Shown here: piece by piece, positions 61,835 to 64,000 of the stretch
Numbering within the stretch: position 1 is the stretch's first letter
Layout of the letters: the number at the start of each line of letters is the position of its first letter
Assembly: GCA_022842935.1 (NCBI GenBank)
Contig: JALHOP010000019.1
Location: forward strand, 35,267-99,266
Reading direction: 5' to 3'
DNA length: 64,000 bases
Source: Myxococcota bacterium
Lineage (GTDB): Bacteria > Myxococcota > XYA12-FULL-58-9 > JALHOP01
Position numbers and translations under genes: made by a program
The notes under the pieces: model-generated
The model's database searches: none
The model's input: the letters and a program-made list of their open reading frames with translations, nothing else
What the model was told of the DNA's origin: nothing

Positions 61835-63667
61835 TTAGCGCACTTGTCTGCGCGCGGCATCCTCGAAATCGTGTAAGCGGACTTGTCCGGAGACGCCGTG
61901 GTTGGCCGCGCCGAAAACATCCGCCGGGTCGAGCGCTTTCTTCACTTCGCGACTGACGGTCATGGCGGCCTCGGAGTAGATGGACGGCAGGAAGTCCTGT
62001 CGGATTTTCCCGATGCCGTGGTGATGCGACAATGACCCACCGGCTGCAAGAATCTCCTCGCGGGCCGCGTGCTCGATCTCGGTGTACATGCGCACCGGGT
62101 CGTCGACGCCCTTCGCGTAAAAGCCCATGTAGAAGTACATGGCGACGCCGGTTGGGTACACCTGCGTGATGCGCCCGGTGAAGAACGGCTTACCCGGAAG
62201 CTTGCGGGCAGCATGTTCCTTCCGTATGCGATCGCGGACGCGTTCGTAGAGCTCCATCGCGCGACTCCAGGGCACGCTCGTCTCGAAGCTCTCGGCGATT
62301 GCCCAGTGCTCGAACGTGAGGTCGCGGATGTACGCAATGCCGAAGGTGAGCTGATAGCCGCGCTCCCCGTTGGTGGCGCCGGCCTTCATCCCTCCGTGTT
62401 TCTTGGCAATCGGGTAAAGGAGCTTCTCCTGATAGGCAACCTCAGCCGCCGTGCCCTCGAAGACGATGGTCGCGACCGACAGCTTGTCGACCTCGTAGCC
62501 CTTGAGCTTCAAGACGATGAGCTTCTCGAGCGCGCTCTTGGCTCGGGCGAAGGTGCTGTGGTTGGCGGGCTTCAGGGCCTGGCCGAACTGGAACTGCACG
62601 GCGTCCATGACGCGCACGCTCGCTGGCACCACACCTGCGGCCTGCAAGTCGTAGAGGAACGCGAGGCCGGCCTCGAGGCTGGGAAACAGGACGCTGCCAT
62701 AACGTTGCACCGCGGGCTTCGCGAAGACCTTCACGACCGCGGTGGTGATGATGCCGAGATTGCCCTCGCTGCCGAAGGCGAGGTTCTTGGGGGCGACGCC
62801 GATGCTTTCGCGTGGTCCGACCTGGGGGCGCTCGATGACGCCGTGGCTCGTGACCATCTGCACGTCGAGCACGAGGTCTTCGATGTTGCCGTAGCGGTTC
62901 TTCTTCATGCCGCTAGCGTTGGTGGCGATCCAGCCGCCGAGCGTCGAAAACTCCAGGCTGTCGGGCTCGTGGCCCATGGTGAAGCCATGGCGCGCAAGCT
63001 CATTCACGATGTGGCGGCCCGTGGCCCCCGCTTCGATGCAGGCGGTGTGGTTGACGGGGTCAATCCACAACACGCGGTGCATGCGGCGCATGTCGACCGC
63101 GATCACGAAGCGTTTCTCGTCTTCGGAGAGGCGGAGCGCTTCTGTCACGTTGGTTCCGCCGCCGAAAGGCAGTAGCACCGCACCGTGCTTTTTCGCGGCG
63201 CGTACGAGCGCGACGACCTGATCGTGGCCGGTCGGGAAAACGACGAGGTCGGGCACCCGCGTTAGTTTGTTATAGCGTATCGCCCAGATCTCGCCGCCGG
63301 TGTGCCCGTGGCCGTGACGCAAGCGAACCTCGGGCTCCGTCGACATCTGCTCGGGGGCGAAGGTCTGCCGGAGCTCGGTGAGAAGAGCGGGGGCCTCGAG
63401 TGCCCGCGGGATCGCTGGCGGGTACTGTGCCGGGTGCCGGTTCTCGTAGGAGAGCGGCGCCTCCAGCATCTTGGAGAACCACGGCATGAGCGTCGGCAGC
63501 TCGTCACCGCACAATGCATAGCGCTTGCCAGTGAGAACGACCGCTTGGTTGGGTTGTACGACGAAGCGCGTGTCCGCGAACCCCCAGCCGTCCCGCGCCT
63601 CGGCGTCGCCGTCGACGGGGGTCGGGCTGGGGTAGATTCGCGTGTCGCCGCGCTGTACGTCCGCCAT
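61835..63667 (-). CDS. Alkyl-DHAP synthase-like FAD oxidoreductase
   Basis: About 610 residues from ATG 63667. The frame is open to 63988, but that extension overlaps the Gly/Arg-rich gene in another frame. VAO-type FAD domain: LLPFGGGTNVTEAL, GATGRHIVNELARHGFTMGHEP, STLGGWIATNASGMKKNRYGNIEDL. C-terminal cap: FFTGRITQVYPTGVAMYFYM and the LSHHHGIGKIRQDF loop with the paired His of alkyldihydroxyacetonephosphate synthase (ether-lipid synthesis). Ether lipids are typical of myxobacterial development. Coupled to the cytochrome downstream and four bases from the partial gene upstream. Confidence 0.92.
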   Translation of the reverse strand: MADVQRGDTRIYPSPTPVDGDAEARDGWGFADTRFVVQPNQAVVLTGKRYALCGDELPTLMPWFSKMLEAPLSYENRHPAQYPPAIPRALEAPALLTELRQTFAPEQMSTEPEVRLRHGHGHTGGEIWAIRYNKLTRVPDLVVFPTGHDQVVALVRAAKKHGAVLLPFGGGTNVTEALRLSEDEKRFVIAVDMRRMHRVLWIDPVNHTACIEAGATGRHIVNELARHGFTMGHEPDSLEFSTLGGWIATNASGMKKNRYGNIEDLVLDVQMVTSHGVIERPQVGPRESIGVAPKNLAFGSEGNLGIITTAVVKVFAKPAVQRYGSVLFPSLEAGLAFLYDLQAAGVVPASVRVMDAVQFQFGQALKPANHSTFARAKSALEKLIVLKLKGYEVDKLSVATIVFEGTAAEVAYQEKLLYPIAKKHGGMKAGATNGERGYQLTFGIAYIRDLTFEHWAIAESFETSVPWSRAMELYERVRDRIRKEHAARKLPGKPFFTGRITQVYPTGVAMYFYMGFYAKGVDDPVRMYTEIEHAAREEILAAGGSLSHHHGIGKIRQDFLPSIYSEAAMTVSREVKKALDPADVFGAANHGVSGQVRLHDFEDAARRQVR

Positions 63668-63671
63668 GGCG

Positions 63672-64000
63672 TTATGCCTCGCTCTTGGACTCTGATCCCT
63701 GCGCCTGGGGCCCGACTGGTGCCGGTGCCGGCCCCTCGCCACCCTGTGCTTGCTGGGGCGGACGCTGGCCGTTTTCGCCTGGCGCGTGGGCGCTTGCCTG
63801 CCCGTTCTGTGGTGGACGGGGACCACGACCGCGGCCGCCGCGGCGACGGCGACGACGGGGTTGACCATCGGGCCCAAGCGCCGGCCCTTGCTGACCAGGA
63901 GCGCCACCCGGGGCGGCCTGCGCGGCCAGCAAGGGGTTTGGAACGGTGCCGGGCGCCGTCTGCTGTCGAGGGCCGGCGGCAGGACCACGTCCGCGACCGC
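63672..64000 (-). CDS. Partial: C-terminal Gly/Arg/Pro-rich tail
   Basis: The frame is open to the window edge, so only the last 108 or so residues are visible. They are low-complexity: GRGRGPAAGP at the edge, a highly basic RRRRRRGGRGRGPRPP run, and a Gln/Pro/Gly end. RGG-like tails of this kind end RNA helicases, RNase E/G and Rho-like proteins, but the family cannot be decided here. Upstream gene of the flavoprotein operon. Confidence 0.6.
   Translation of the reverse strand, partial: GRGRGPAAGPRQQTAPGTVPNPLLAAQAAPGGAPGQQGPALGPDGQPRRRRRRGGRGRGPRPPQNGQASAHAPGENGQRPPQQAQGGEGPAPAPVGPQAQGSESKSEA

Noticed and set aside
63668..63988. N-terminal extension of the alkyl-DHAP synthase-like gene
   Set aside because: Out of frame with the Gly/Arg-rich gene that occupies the same DNA; the ATG at 63667 begins the family-like sequence.
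1..64000. rRNA, tRNA, CRISPR arrays, insertion sequences or prophage
   Set aside because: I saw no transposase or integrase, no regularly spaced repeats, and no cloverleaf or rRNA-like segment.

Overview
The window is GC-rich, densely coded DNA with short spacers. It contains no rRNA, tRNA, CRISPR array or recognisable insertion sequence. Gene content points to the Myxococcota (delta-proteobacterial lineage): a Hanks-type kinase with a C-terminal PEGA-like domain, an FHA-sigma54 activator, two DUF1592-type plus DUF1501/DUF1552 cassettes, a MopE-type CDNGVDDDCDG motif, many lipoproteins with beta-propeller or delta-60-like repeats, and PEGA proteins. This is inference from family distribution; there is no marker gene to fix the genus.

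Layout. 0-13 kb: a propeller lipoprotein, an acyl-CoA synthetase divergent from an AraC regulator, small membrane and hypothetical proteins, an exported PQQ-type sugar dehydrogenase, an acyltransferase-3, a beta-barrel and a ChaN-like lipoprotein. 13.3-19.6 kb: a four-gene operon, reading leftwards, made of two tandem copies of a (TolB-like propeller + PQQ-type dehydrogenase) pair; in one copy the dehydrogenase is fused to an N-terminal tyrosinase-type copper domain. 20-33 kb: M13 and M64 metallopeptidases, an FBP-type zinc protein, a small GNAT, a DUF2959 protein, a Tat-exported four-helix copper protein, a HIRAN-like protein, a FEN-type nuclease overlapping an O-methyltransferase, and a PEGA protein. 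33.5-33.7 kb: a cluster of hairpins. 33.7-39.2 kb: a large lipoprotein co-transcribed with a Ser/Thr kinase, divergent from the FHA-sigma54 regulator. 39-43 kb: DUF1501 plus DUF1592-like cassette. 43-57 kb: SET protein, phospholipase D-like protein, a three-gene operon containing a new repeated membrane module, M14 and S8 peptidases in tandem, a MopE-type lipoprotein, an apparently circularly permuted HAD phosphatase and a MepA-like murein endopeptidase. 57-64 kb: DUF1552 plus DUF1592 cassette, di-haem cytochrome c, an alkyl-DHAP synthase-like flavoprotein, and the basic tail of a protein that leaves the window.

The most striking theme is a set of enzymes that normally act outside the cytoplasm (M13, M64, M14, S8 peptidases, MepA-like endopeptidase, PLD, PQQ dehydrogenases, tyrosinase, propellers). 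None has a signal peptide or N-terminal membrane helix; most instead begin with a low-complexity Pro/Ala/Ser/Thr/Arg-rich extension. Ordinary signal peptides are present on other genes in the same window, so this is not a calling artefact. They may be cargo for a dedicated, unrecognised export route, possibly used in predation or defence. The other points of high interest are the duplicated tyrosinase/PQQ operon, the three-copy membrane module at 46.6-49.3 kb and the permuted HAD enzyme.
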